A stretch of 64,000 bases of DNA, taken from NCBI RefSeq assembly GCF_001650405.1, contig NZ_LWCU01000001.1:233938-297937 (forward strand). The letters run 5' to 3'. The stretch comes from Microbacterium sp. H83. GTDB lineage: Bacteria > Actinomycetota > Actinomycetes > Actinomycetales > Microbacteriaceae. The position numbers and the translations under genes are program-made. Each line of letters begins with the position of its first letter. The first letter of the stretch is position 1. Below, piece by piece: positions 49,531-60,294 of the stretch. The notes beneath the pieces are model-generated. The model was not told the DNA's origin. It searched no databases and saw only the letters and a list, made by a program, of their open reading frames with translations.

Positions 49531-50765
49531 CCGCGGTCGTGGTGGCCCTGCCCGAGCCTCGGGCGTCGCATCTCGCCACCGAGCTCGAGATCGAGGGCCT
49601 GCACGTCATCGCCGTCGTGCGTCCCGACGGCATCCTGCCGCTTCCGGAAGGTGCCCAGGCGCTCGTCGTCCCCGCCGACAGGAGCGTGCTCGCTCCGGCG
49701 CTCATCACGATGTGCGACAGGGCGGGCGTGCGGATCGTACCGGTCGGCCACGGCGAGAGCAGACTCCTCGCACGATACGGTCTGCCGCCGGCACTGCCGG
49801 AGGGCGCAACGGGCTGGGAGGTCGCGGCGATGCTGTCCGCGGACGTCCGCTCCTCCCCTTCCGCCACCGCGTCGGCACCTCACGGCGTCACCGTCGTGTG
49901 GGGACCCCAGGGCGCACCGGGCCGCTCCACTCTGGCGATCCAGCTCTCGGTCGAGCTGGCGAGGGCGGGGCGGCGCACCGCGCTCGTCGACGCGGACACG
50001 GTCGCCCCGTCGCTGGCGCTCCTGCTCGGACTGGGCGACGAGGCGCCGGGGATCGCGGCCGCCTGTCGCCGCGCGGAGATCGGCGCGCTGGACGCGACGG
50101 AGCTCTCACGGCTGTCGACGACGATCGAGACAGGAGCCGGTGCGGTCGAGGTCCTCGGCGGCATCAACCGTCCATCGCGGTGGCCCGAGCTGTCGGCGAC
50201 CCGTCTGAGGTCGGCGCTTCAGGTCTGTCGGACGTGGGCGGAGGAGACCGTCGTCGACGTCGCCAGCGCCTTCGACGCCGACGACGAGGCCACCTACGAC
50301 CTCACCGGCCCGAGACGCCATGCAGCGACCGTCTCGGCGCTGCAGGAGGCGGATGCCATCATCGCGGTCGCGTCCGCGGACCCGCTCGGCATCAGCCGCT
50401 TCCTCCGGGACCACGCGGAGCTTCGACGCCTGTCGGTCTCGACCCCCGTCCGCGTGGTCGTCAATCGTCTTCGCCCCGGCCCGCTGGGCCTCGACGCCCG
50501 GGGACAGATCAGGCGGACGCTCGATCGATTCGCCGGGATCACCGACGTCACCTTCGTGCCGCTCGATCAGCGGGCGGCGGATGCCGCGCTGCTCCACGCC
50601 CGGCCGATGGCGGACGTCACTCCGCGCTCGTCGTTCGTCGCGGCCGTCCGCACCCTGGTCTCATCGCGCCCGGTGCCGACGCCGAGCGCTACTGGCGATA
50701 GCTCGCCAGGAAATTCCCGAGGCGCTCGACGGCTTCTGCGAGCACCCGCGGCTCGGGCAGAGTGA
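49527..50765 (+). CDS. CpaE/MinD-like P-loop protein with altered Walker A
   Basis: 412 aa. N-terminal receiver-like half about 1-110, then a MinD/CpaE-type NTPase about 118-385: VVWGPQGAPGRSTLAIQLSVELARAGRRTALVDADTVAPSLALLLGL. The deviant Walker A normally reads xKGGxGKST; here the nucleotide-binding Lys is Arg133 and the signature Lys is Gln. LVDADT (Walker A' Asp) is kept. ATP hydrolysis is therefore doubtful. GTG start overlaps the SAF gene. The C-terminal 25 residues are read antisense to the end of the aminotransferase gene (77-bp overlap) and probably are not conserved. Confidence 0.78.
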   Translation: MTAVVVALPEPRASHLATELEIEGLHVIAVVRPDGILPLPEGAQALVVPADRSVLAPALITMCDRAGVRIVPVGHGESRLLARYGLPPALPEGATGWEVAAMLSADVRSSPSATASAPHGVTVVWGPQGAPGRSTLAIQLSVELARAGRRTALVDADTVAPSLALLLGLGDEAPGIAAACRRAEIGALDATELSRLSTTIETGAGAVEVLGGINRPSRWPELSATRLRSALQVCRTWAEETVVDVASAFDADDEATYDLTGPRRHAATVSALQEADAIIAVASADPLGISRFLRDHAELRRLSVSTPVRVVVNRLRPGPLGLDARGQIRRTLDRFAGITDVTFVPLDQRAADAALLHARPMADVTPRSSFVAAVRTLVSSRPVPTPSATGDSSPGNSRGARRLLRAPAARAE

Positions 50766-51915
50766 CGAGTCTGAGGTGATCGGGCGCCGGCCAGTTGAAC
50801 CCGGTGCCCTGTACGAGCAGGATGTGCTCGGAGACCAGGAGGTCGTACACCAGCCGGGCGTCGTCGCGGATCTCATGGACCTCCGGGTCCAGGCGTGGGA
50901 ACGCGTACAGCGCGCCCTTCGGCTTGACGCAGGAGACACCGGGGATCGACTCGAGCCCCTCCCAGGCGATGTCACGCTGCTCGTGCAGCCGACCGGTCGA
51001 GGCGATCAGTGCGTCGATCGACTGCACACCGCTCAGGGCGGCCTGCACCGCGTGCTGGGCGGGGACGTTGGGGCACAGCCGGGTCGAGGCGAGCAGGTTG
51101 ATGCCTTCGAGGAAGCCCTTCGCGTGCGCCTGAGGCCCCGTGATGACGAGCCACCCCGAGCGGTAGCCCGCGACGCGATAGGTCTTCGACAGTCCGTTGA
51201 ACGTCAGGCAGAGCAGATCCGGAGCCAGTGTGGCGGTGGGGATGTGCACCGCGTCGTCGAAGAGGATCCGATCGTAGATCTCGTCCGAGAGCAGCAGCAG
51301 CTCGTGCTCCCGAGCGATCTGCACCATGCCCTCCAGGATCTCGCGGGAGTACACGACACCTGTCGGATTGTTCGGATTGATGATCACCATCGCCTTGGTG
51401 CGGGGCGTGATCTTCGAGCGGATGTCCTCGAGGTCGGGCTGCCAGCCGTCGTTCTCGTCGCACAGGTAGTGCACGGGCGTCCCGCCCGCCAGGCTCGTCA
51501 TGGCGGTCCAGAGCGGATAGTCGGGCGCGGGGATGAGCACTTCGTCGCCCTCGTCGAGCAGCGCCTGCATCGTCATCGTGATGAGCTCGGAGACGCCGTT
51601 CCCGAGGAACACGTCCTCCGGGTCGAAGCGCGGGAAGCCCTCGATCTCCTCGTAGCGGCTGACCACGGCGCGGCGCGCGGAGACGATCCCCTTGCTGTCG
51701 CTGTACCCATGAGCGGACGGAAGCGCCGCGAGCATGTCGTGGACGATCTGGTGGGGGGCCTCGAAGCCGAAGATGGCCGGATTCCCCGTGTTGAGCTTGA
51801 GGATCCGATGACCCTCTGCCTCGAGTCGCGCCGCCTCGACGAGCGTGTTTCCACGGATCTCGTACAGGACGTTCTTGAGCTTCGACGACTGGTCGAAGTG
51901 GCGCGATGGTGTCAT
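50689..51915 (-). CDS. Alanine-type class I aminotransferase
   Basis: 408-aa fold-type I PLP aminotransferase. NTGNPAIFGF, GYSDSKGIVSARRAVVSRYE, NPNNPTGVVYS, SDEIYDRI and the PLP-lysine segment FNGLSKTYRVAGYRSGW are those of the AlaA group (pyruvate/glutamate transaminases). Probably supplies alanine; other 2-oxo acids are possible. Leaderless-type ATG with TAGGCT 6 nt upstream. Its 3' end overlaps the convergent CpaE-like gene by 77 bp. Confidence 0.9.
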   Translation of the reverse strand: MTPSRHFDQSSKLKNVLYEIRGNTLVEAARLEAEGHRILKLNTGNPAIFGFEAPHQIVHDMLAALPSAHGYSDSKGIVSARRAVVSRYEEIEGFPRFDPEDVFLGNGVSELITMTMQALLDEGDEVLIPAPDYPLWTAMTSLAGGTPVHYLCDENDGWQPDLEDIRSKITPRTKAMVIINPNNPTGVVYSREILEGMVQIAREHELLLLSDEIYDRILFDDAVHIPTATLAPDLLCLTFNGLSKTYRVAGYRSGWLVITGPQAHAKGFLEGINLLASTRLCPNVPAQHAVQAALSGVQSIDALIASTGRLHEQRDIAWEGLESIPGVSCVKPKGALYAFPRLDPEVHEIRDDARLVYDLLVSEHILLVQGTGFNWPAPDHLRLVTLPEPRVLAEAVERLGNFLASYRQ

Positions 51916-51921
51916 TGCGCA

Positions 51922-51927
51922 AGCCTA
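51922..51927 (-). promoter_or_regulatory. -10 box, leaderless aminotransferase
   Basis: TAGGCT (minus strand) ending 6 nt before the ATG at 51915, directly after the secA terminator. Confidence 0.6.
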
Positions 51928-51934
51928 CAGCGAC

Positions 51935-51974
51935 GACGAGAGGGGCCGATCCACACGGATCGGCCCCTCTCGTC
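51935..51974 (-). terminator. Strong terminator after secA
   Basis: Perfect 17-bp stem (51935-51951 with 51958-51974, GACGAGAGGGGCCGATC) with a 6-nt loop, 8 bp past the secA stop. Confidence 0.88.
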
Positions 51975-51982
51975 AGGACCAG

Positions 51983-54787
<2,805 letters not shown>

Positions 54788-54796
54788 AGATGTCAT

Positions 54797-54802
54797 CTCC
54801 CT
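54797..54802 (-). promoter_or_regulatory. Ribosome binding site deciding the secA start
   Basis: AGGGAG (minus strand), 9 nt before GTG 54787. It directly touches the in-frame ATG 54796, which is too close for initiation. Confidence 0.6.
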
Positions 54803-54920
54803 GTCGGTGGTTCCGGCACCGCCCCCGATCGGGCGCGCACCAGACATACCTTGTCATGTTACCGGGCCGTGACCTGCACGTCGCCTGCATGGCGCGCCGC
54901 CCGACCTTTCCCGGTATGTA

Positions 54921-54926
54921 TATATT
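54921..54926 (+). promoter_or_regulatory. -10 box in AT-rich padR promoter
   Basis: TATATT inside GTATGTATATATTGG, the most AT-rich spot nearby and a plausible autoregulatory PadR site. AGGAGG follows before the ATG. Confidence 0.45.
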
Positions 54927-54948
54927 GGCGACGACACAGGAGGTCGTC

Positions 54949-55551
54949 ATGTCGGTGCGCCAGAGTCTGCTCGCGATCCTCGCGCAGGGTCCCTGCTACG
55001 GCTATCAGCTGCGGCACGAGTTCGATCGACGCACCGGCTCGGTGTGGCCGCTGAACGTGGGACAGATCTACAACACGCTCGAACGACTCGAGCGCGACGC
55101 GCTGGTGTCGCGCGGCACCGCCGACGAACGGGGCCACGTGTATTGGGAGATCACCGACGCGGGGTCGCTCGAGGTCGAGCGGTGGCTCGCCACGGCGGTC
55201 GAGCGCGGGCAGGCGACGCGGGACGAGCTCGCGATCAAGGTGGCCGTCGCCGCCACGCTTCCGGGCGCGGACGTGGCGGCGGTCGTCGACGCGCAGCGCG
55301 ACGCGTCCTCGCGTCATCGCGACGTGCTGCGACGACTCCGCGAGTCAGGGGAGGACGAGAGCCCGGAGGGCCTCGCCCGTTCGCTCGTGCTGGACGGGAT
55401 GCTGTTCAGCGCGGACGCGGAGCTCCGGTGGCTCGACCACGTGCAGCAGCGCCTCACCGATCACCCTCAGCACACCCTGGCTCTCGAGCTCAACCCCGAT
55501 CGCCCCAAACGAGGACGCCCGGCCAAGTCGATCGACGCCGCTCTGGTCTGA
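54949..55551 (+). CDS. PadR-family transcriptional regulator
   Basis: 200-aa regulator. N-terminal winged helix about 1-85: SVRQSLLAILAQGPCYGYQLRHEFDRRTGSVWPLNVGQIYNTLERLERDALVSR, then a C-terminal helical Vir_act_alpha_C-type domain about 95-170 for dimerisation, and a basic tail (RPKRGRPAKS). AGGAGG precedes the ATG 54949. The gene 62 bp downstream encodes the TPM-less coiled-coil protein. PadR proteins often control a neighbouring membrane or efflux gene, so that protein is a candidate target, though it has its own -10 box. Confidence 0.9.
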   Translation: MSVRQSLLAILAQGPCYGYQLRHEFDRRTGSVWPLNVGQIYNTLERLERDALVSRGTADERGHVYWEITDAGSLEVERWLATAVERGQATRDELAIKVAVAATLPGADVAAVVDAQRDASSRHRDVLRRLRESGEDESPEGLARSLVLDGMLFSADAELRWLDHVQQRLTDHPQHTLALELNPDRPKRGRPAKSIDAALV

Positions 55552-55600
55552 TTCCGTTCGCCTGGAGCGGATGCACAGCCAGCGTGCTCGCCGAGGAAAC

Positions 55601-55606
55601 TAGGAT
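55601..55606 (+). promoter_or_regulatory. -10 box, leaderless coiled-coil gene
   Basis: TAGGAT ending 7 nt before the ATG at 55614. Confidence 0.5.
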
Positions 55607-55613
55607 CGGTCCT

Positions 55614-56948
55614 ATGGCTGGAATATGGGGCAGACGCAAGCGCGAACAGGAAGAGCTGGCCGCACAGGATGCCGATCTGGCTCGGCGTGCCGAGCAGGCT
55701 CTGGTGGCCGCCGACGAGCGGATCCGTTCGACGTCCGACGAGCTCGTCTTCGCGGAGGCCGAGCTCGGCGAGTCGCTCACGGGCGACCTGCGCAAGGCTC
55801 TCAGCGCCGTGCGCACGCATCTGCGCGAGGCGTTCCAGCTCCACCAGCTCAACCACGACGAGATCCCGGACACCCCGGAGGAGCTGCGCACCCGCAACGC
55901 GCGCATCGTCCAGCTCTGCGACTGGGCGCAGGATCTGCTGGACGAGAAGACCTCGGCTCTCTCCGTGTCCATCGCGAAGGTCCGACGCGCACCCGAGATC
56001 ATCGCTCAGGTGCGGGCGGACGCCGCGGCTCTGAGCACACGGATCCCGCACACGAACGAGACCGTCGCGCGCCTGTCCGCTCGGTACTCGGACTCGGCCA
56101 TGCACCAGATCACGGCGAGCGCCGCGGAGGCGGAGCAGCTGATCGCCTTCGCCACGCACGGCGCTGACGTCTCCGAGCGTCGCCGCGAGGCCAAGCAGAA
56201 CGAAGAGGCGAACCTCGCGCTCGAGACCGCGACCGAGGCCACCCGGCGCGCCTCGGCGCTGCTGGACGCCGTCGAGGATTTCGAGATCGAGGCGCTGAGG
56301 GCGGAGTCGACCCTGGCCGAGGTCGTGGCCGACTCGCGCAGCGACCTCATCGCCGCGCGGACCGCGCCGCAGGTGCCGGCCGTCGCCGCGGCGGTCACCG
56401 CGCTGCAGAGCGCTCTCAGTGCGCTCTCTCCCGCGGGATCGCCCGGAGACCCGTTCGCCGAGCTGTCCCAGCTCCGCGAGGCGAACACAGCTCTCGACGA
56501 CGCCATCGCGACGGCGCGGCATCGCGCGGAGCATCCACTGCCGAGCGTCGCACAGGTGCAGCACGCCATCGACGACGCGGATCGTCAGCTCGGGGTGGCC
56601 CGCGGACTCATCGCGGGCCATCGCGGCTGGATCGGGGCCGACGCGCGCACGCGGCTCGCGGAGGCCGAGCGCCTGCGCGTGGACCTGCCCGAGCTCCTGC
56701 CGGCGGAGGAGACGCGGGAGCAGGCCCTCGCGAGCGCCCGCCGTGTCGCCCACCTGGCCTCGGAGGCACTGCAGCTCGCTCAGCGGGACATCGACTCGGC
56801 TCGTCCGCAGGACCAGGGCTGGGGCGGCGATGGCTGGGGCGGCGGCGGGTGGGGCGGCGGTCGCCGCGGCGGTGGCGGCGGCGACATCGCCTCCGGCATC
56901 CTCGGCGGCCTCGTGATCGGCAGCCTGCTGGACGGCATCTTCGACTGA
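55614..56948 (+). CDS. Coiled-coil protein, TPM-less paralogue of the 9.3-kb protein
   Basis: 444 aa, no signal peptide or N-terminal TM. The N-terminal third (about 20-120: EQALVAADERIRSTSDELVFAEAELGESL ... ARIVQLCDWAQDLLDE) aligns by eye with the cytoplasmic coil of the TPM protein at 9347-11413 (GAALVQADDAITSSREELGFAVAQFGEAA ... IRIIGLCDEIDDVLDD). Coiled coil continues to about 405, followed by a Gly/Trp-rich tail and GILGGLVIGSLLDGIFD, again like the partner. It thus keeps the coil and glycine tail but has lost the TPM and TM parts. Lies behind a PadR gene. Function unknown; membrane association through the tail is inferred. Confidence 0.78.
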   Translation: MAGIWGRRKREQEELAAQDADLARRAEQALVAADERIRSTSDELVFAEAELGESLTGDLRKALSAVRTHLREAFQLHQLNHDEIPDTPEELRTRNARIVQLCDWAQDLLDEKTSALSVSIAKVRRAPEIIAQVRADAAALSTRIPHTNETVARLSARYSDSAMHQITASAAEAEQLIAFATHGADVSERRREAKQNEEANLALETATEATRRASALLDAVEDFEIEALRAESTLAEVVADSRSDLIAARTAPQVPAVAAAVTALQSALSALSPAGSPGDPFAELSQLREANTALDDAIATARHRAEHPLPSVAQVQHAIDDADRQLGVARGLIAGHRGWIGADARTRLAEAERLRVDLPELLPAEETREQALASARRVAHLASEALQLAQRDIDSARPQDQGWGGDGWGGGGWGGGRRGGGGGDIASGILGGLVIGSLLDGIFD

Positions 56949-56993
56949 CGCGATCCGTCGCGGAGGCGCATCCTCGCGATGCCCCCCGACATG

Positions 56994-57029
56994 AGAGCGG
57001 CCCGGTCCTGTGGAGGACCGGGCCGCTCT
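56994..57029. terminator. Bidirectional terminator, coiled-coil gene / hpf
   Basis: Perfect 16-bp stem (56994-57009 with 57014-57029, AGAGCGGCCCGGTCCT) with a 4-nt loop between convergent genes. Confidence 0.87.
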
Positions 57030-57039
57030 GCGTCCGACG

Positions 57040-57696
57040 TCAGGACGCGAGAGCCTCGGAGGGCGGCGCCTGCGTGCTGAGGGCGATCACGCCGTAGTCC
57101 CAGCCCTTGCGGCGGTAGACGACGCTCGGGTGATCCGTGCGCACGTCGACGAAGAGGAAGAAGTCGTGGCCGACCAGCTCCATGCGATCGACCGCCTCCT
57201 CCACCGTCATCCACTCCGCGTCGAAGCTCTTCGTGCGGATGACGACAGGCGAGTAGACCTCGTCCTCGTCGCTCTGGACGGGGATGCTGCCCGTCGCGAC
57301 GGCCTGAAGCACATCCGCCGACGCGGGCTGCACGTCGATGCCCTCGAGAGCACCGCTGCCCTTCTCGAAGTGCGCGCCGCGAGGATGCTGTCGACCGTCG
57401 ACACGCTTCTCCTTCGCCCGACGCAGCTGCTCCGACATCTTGTCGACCGCGAAGTCGAGGGCGACGAACTTGTCGCCGTCCGTGGCCTCCGCCCTGACGA
57501 CCGGACCCTTGCCGACGAGCGTGAGCTCGACGGTCTCGTCCGGAACGCGGCCGTTCCGATACACCCGATGGGTGACCTTGACATCCAGTCTCTGCGCTCG
57601 CGCTGCAAGCGTCTGGACCCTGGCGATCTTCTCCTCGACAACGGTTCGGAAGCGATCGGTGATACCCACTCCGACGCCGACGATGCTCGTTTCCAT
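57040..57696 (-). CDS. hpf: Ribosome hibernation promoting factor, long form
   Basis: 218-aa long HPF. N-terminal beta-alpha-beta3-alpha domain about 1-100 (SIVGVGVGITDRFRTVVEEKIARVQ ... DKFVALDFAVDKMSEQLRRAKEK), flexible linker, and C-terminal dimerisation domain about 160-215 (VVIRTKSFDAEWMTVEEAVDRMELVGHDFFLFVDVRTDHPSVVYRRKGWDYGVIAL). It links two 70S ribosomes into inactive dimers in stationary phase. AAGGAGG precedes the ATG. Confidence 0.95.
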   Translation of the reverse strand: METSIVGVGVGITDRFRTVVEEKIARVQTLAARAQRLDVKVTHRVYRNGRVPDETVELTLVGKGPVVRAEATDGDKFVALDFAVDKMSEQLRRAKEKRVDGRQHPRGAHFEKGSGALEGIDVQPASADVLQAVATGSIPVQSDEDEVYSPVVIRTKSFDAEWMTVEEAVDRMELVGHDFFLFVDVRTDHPSVVYRRKGWDYGVIALSTQAPPSEALAS

Positions 57697-57790
57697 TGCT
57701 GCCTCCTTGTCCCGGTCCACCCGGCCAAGGGCGGACCGTGGTCGCCTTGTGACCCCCAACCGTAGTCCGCATGCAGACGGATGTCACGAG

Positions 57791-58471
57791 TCATTTACTC
57801 CGTGTCCCCCATGTGTTAACGGTGCGTTCGCTGTGACGTGGCGTGGCCGCGAGCGTCACCGCCGTCACGACCCGGAACCCGGCGGCGTCCAGCGCCCTGG
57901 CCGCTTCATCCAGGGTGGAGCCGGTGGTGACGATGTCGTCCACGAGCACCACCGGCTGTCCCAGGCCGCTCCCGACGGAGCGCATCCGACCGTGGACGTT
58001 GTGCGCCCGCTGCGTGGCATCCAGGTCCCTCTGGTCGGCGCCGGCGCGCGCGACGGAGAGCAGTCGCGTCGCCGGTGCCCCGGCTCTGCGCAGGAGCAGC
58101 TCGGGAACCCGATACCCACGACGACGGAAGGAGGACCTCGACGTGGGCACCGGAACGGTGAGCATGCCGTCGGCCTCCGCGTGTGCCTCGTGAAGGGTCA
58201 CGGCGAGCGCACGCCCCAGCGGCCGGGCGAGCAGGGTCTCGCCGTCGTCCTTCAGCCGCCGGATGCAGCGCGCGGCCACCGACTCGAACGGCAGCGCAGC
58301 CCGCACCGCCAGTCCGGCCGGCGTCCGCACCGAGACCGGTCGGGGGCGGAGCTCGTCGAGACAGTCGGCGCAGAGCAGCGTCTCGGGCTGCTGGCAGCCG
58401 GCACAGCACGCGGCCAGCAGGAAGGACAGGAGCTCTTCGCCGAGAGCGCGGACGGGACTGATCGACGGCAT
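57791..58471 (-). CDS. comF: ComF-family phosphoribosyltransferase-like protein
   Basis: 226 aa. N-terminal zinc finger CCAGCQQPETLLCADC (about 23-38), then a PRTase fold with LKDDGETLLARPLGRAL, VPVPTSRSSFRRRGYRVPELLLRR and the PRPP loop VVLVDDIVTTGSTLDEAA. ComF proteins assist DNA uptake in competent bacteria, but in actinobacteria this gene is part of the mtrAB-lpqB block with unproven role. Start ATG 58471 is chosen; the frame opens to 58504. Confidence 0.9.
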   Translation of the reverse strand: MPSISPVRALGEELLSFLLAACCAGCQQPETLLCADCLDELRPRPVSVRTPAGLAVRAALPFESVAARCIRRLKDDGETLLARPLGRALAVTLHEAHAEADGMLTVPVPTSRSSFRRRGYRVPELLLRRAGAPATRLLSVARAGADQRDLDATQRAHNVHGRMRSVGSGLGQPVVLVDDIVTTGSTLDEAARALDAAGFRVVTAVTLAATPRHSERTVNTWGTRSK

Positions 58472-58575
58472 CCGACGATGCTCGCCGATCCGCGCACGCC
58501 GCACCCCCGCGCGCAGTACCGACGCCGACGACTGTGAGCAGGACGTGCGGATCGCGCCTTGGGAGAGGCGATCCG

Positions 58576-60294
58576 TCAGCGGCCCGCCCTCGTGGCCAGC
58601 ACGATCACGCCGACGGTGGACTCGCTCCAGGCCGACCCGCTCCTGGCGAAGACCGCGCCTTCGGCGCCCAGCACCCGCACCCCCGCCGCGGCGCGCGAAC
58701 CGGCGATCGACACCGCACCCGTCGGCGCAGCCTCCGCGGCGCCGGGGCCGCCGACGATCTGCGTGCGCACGACGCGGTCCTCCCCCGCGCTGAGGAGCCC
58801 CAGCCGGTCCGCGCCGAGCCAGACCAGCCCCGCGACCGGTCCGTCGAGCTGCGCGAGGCGCTCGGTCTCTCCGAGCTCGACCGGGACGCCCGCGTCATCT
58901 CGGACGACGGAGGAGATCACGAGCCAGCGCTCACCCCCGACCACGATCACCGCGGCGACGCGCGCACCGTCCGATGAGACGCGGAGGGCGGAGACCTGGG
59001 ATGCCTCCGGCCAGGCCCCGGCGACCTGACGCGCCACGACGTCGCTGCCGATCGCCTGCAGTCCGGACGGCTCTCCCCCCGGCACCGACCAGGTGTAGTC
59101 GAGCGGATCGAGCGACGGACGCACCAGTCCCGCGCGCTGATCGAGCTCGTCGAACGTCCCGTCACCGGCGAGGTACACGTGCCCGTCGGCGAGCTGGACG
59201 GCGGCGTGCGAGTCGTCGACCGCCACGTCGATCGAGAGGATCTGCTGCGGGATGGCCAGGATCTCGTCGGTCACCCCCGGGATCGGCGTGACCTCCCCGC
59301 CGACGACGGCGCCGAACTCGCCGGCCTTGAGGACGAGGCTGCCGCTCTCGGTCGGCTCCTCGACGAGCTTGACCACTCCGGCGTCGATCGCCCGCCCGTC
59401 GACGCTGAAGCGCACCTGGCTGATCTGCAGACCCGCCGCCACCAGGGTGGCCTGCAGCTGGGTGCGCATCCGCGCGAGCGTCGTCGCGTCGAGGCTCGCC
59501 GCGGCACGGTTCAGCGCCACATCGGCCACCTGGTCGAGATCGATCGGCACGGCGTCCCTCGCGAGCTGCACACCGGGCGGGAACGCGCTCTGCACCGCGG
59601 GGTCGAGCCAGGGGCTCGGCGCTCCCCCGATCAGCGACTGCGTGATCGTCGTCGCGATGGTGGCGCGACGCGGATACCACCGCACATCGGGCACCAGCCG
59701 CTCCCAGGTCTGGTCGTAGTACTGCAGCGCGTAGTCGTCGTACACGCGCGAGAAGCGCGATTCGTCGATGACCACTCCGTCCGGCGCCTCGGCGATGCGC
59801 CACTGCCCGTCCCGACGCGTCACGACGAACGCGGAGTTGGAGGCGCTGGACTCCTCGGCGTACGCCCCCGTCGCGTCGACGCTCGCGACCTGATCGAAGC
59901 GCACCCGCACATCGGCCGTATCGCCGTCCTCCGACTCGGCGTCCTCCTCGAGGCTCGAGGCGAAGGAGCGCGTGGCCGCGCTCACGTCGATCGACACCCC
60001 GGTGTTGGGGCGCCACGTCGCCGCGAGCTCCGGCGTGAGGAACCCGCGGGCGGTGTCCCAGTTGTCCGCCGGCGTGATCGCCGCCTCCATGAACCCCTCG
60101 ACGATGGCCGCGGGACCCGCCCCGTCCACCGGGCCGGAGGCGAGAGGGAGGAAGTCCGGATCCTCCGGGGAGGCGCCGAGGGCCAGTCCGGGCTGCACGT
60201 CGCCCGTCGTCGGCAGTCCGGTGCACGCCGTCAGCAGCAGCGCGGCCACCGCGACCGCCAGTCCGCGCAGAGCGCGCGATCCGCGAGACGTCAT
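58576..60294 (-). CDS. lpqB: Lipoprotein LpqB, MtrAB accessory factor
   Basis: 572-aa lipoprotein with lipobox LLTACTG. N-terminal LpqB domain with SIDVSAATRSFASSLEEDAES and a GerMN-like region about 185-300 (RWYPRRATIATTITQSLIGGAPSPWLDPAVQSAFPPGVQL), then a WD/propeller-like C-terminal half (SALRVSSDGARVAAVIVVGGERW). In mycobacteria LpqB binds the MtrB sensor domain and modulates MtrA phosphorylation. Its ATG overlaps the mtrB stop by 4 bp. Confidence 0.94.
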   Translation of the reverse strand: MTSRGSRALRGLAVAVAALLLTACTGLPTTGDVQPGLALGASPEDPDFLPLASGPVDGAGPAAIVEGFMEAAITPADNWDTARGFLTPELAATWRPNTGVSIDVSAATRSFASSLEEDAESEDGDTADVRVRFDQVASVDATGAYAEESSASNSAFVVTRRDGQWRIAEAPDGVVIDESRFSRVYDDYALQYYDQTWERLVPDVRWYPRRATIATTITQSLIGGAPSPWLDPAVQSAFPPGVQLARDAVPIDLDQVADVALNRAAASLDATTLARMRTQLQATLVAAGLQISQVRFSVDGRAIDAGVVKLVEEPTESGSLVLKAGEFGAVVGGEVTPIPGVTDEILAIPQQILSIDVAVDDSHAAVQLADGHVYLAGDGTFDELDQRAGLVRPSLDPLDYTWSVPGGEPSGLQAIGSDVVARQVAGAWPEASQVSALRVSSDGARVAAVIVVGGERWLVISSVVRDDAGVPVELGETERLAQLDGPVAGLVWLGADRLGLLSAGEDRVVRTQIVGGPGAAEAAPTGAVSIAGSRAAAGVRVLGAEGAVFARSGSAWSESTVGVIVLATRAGR

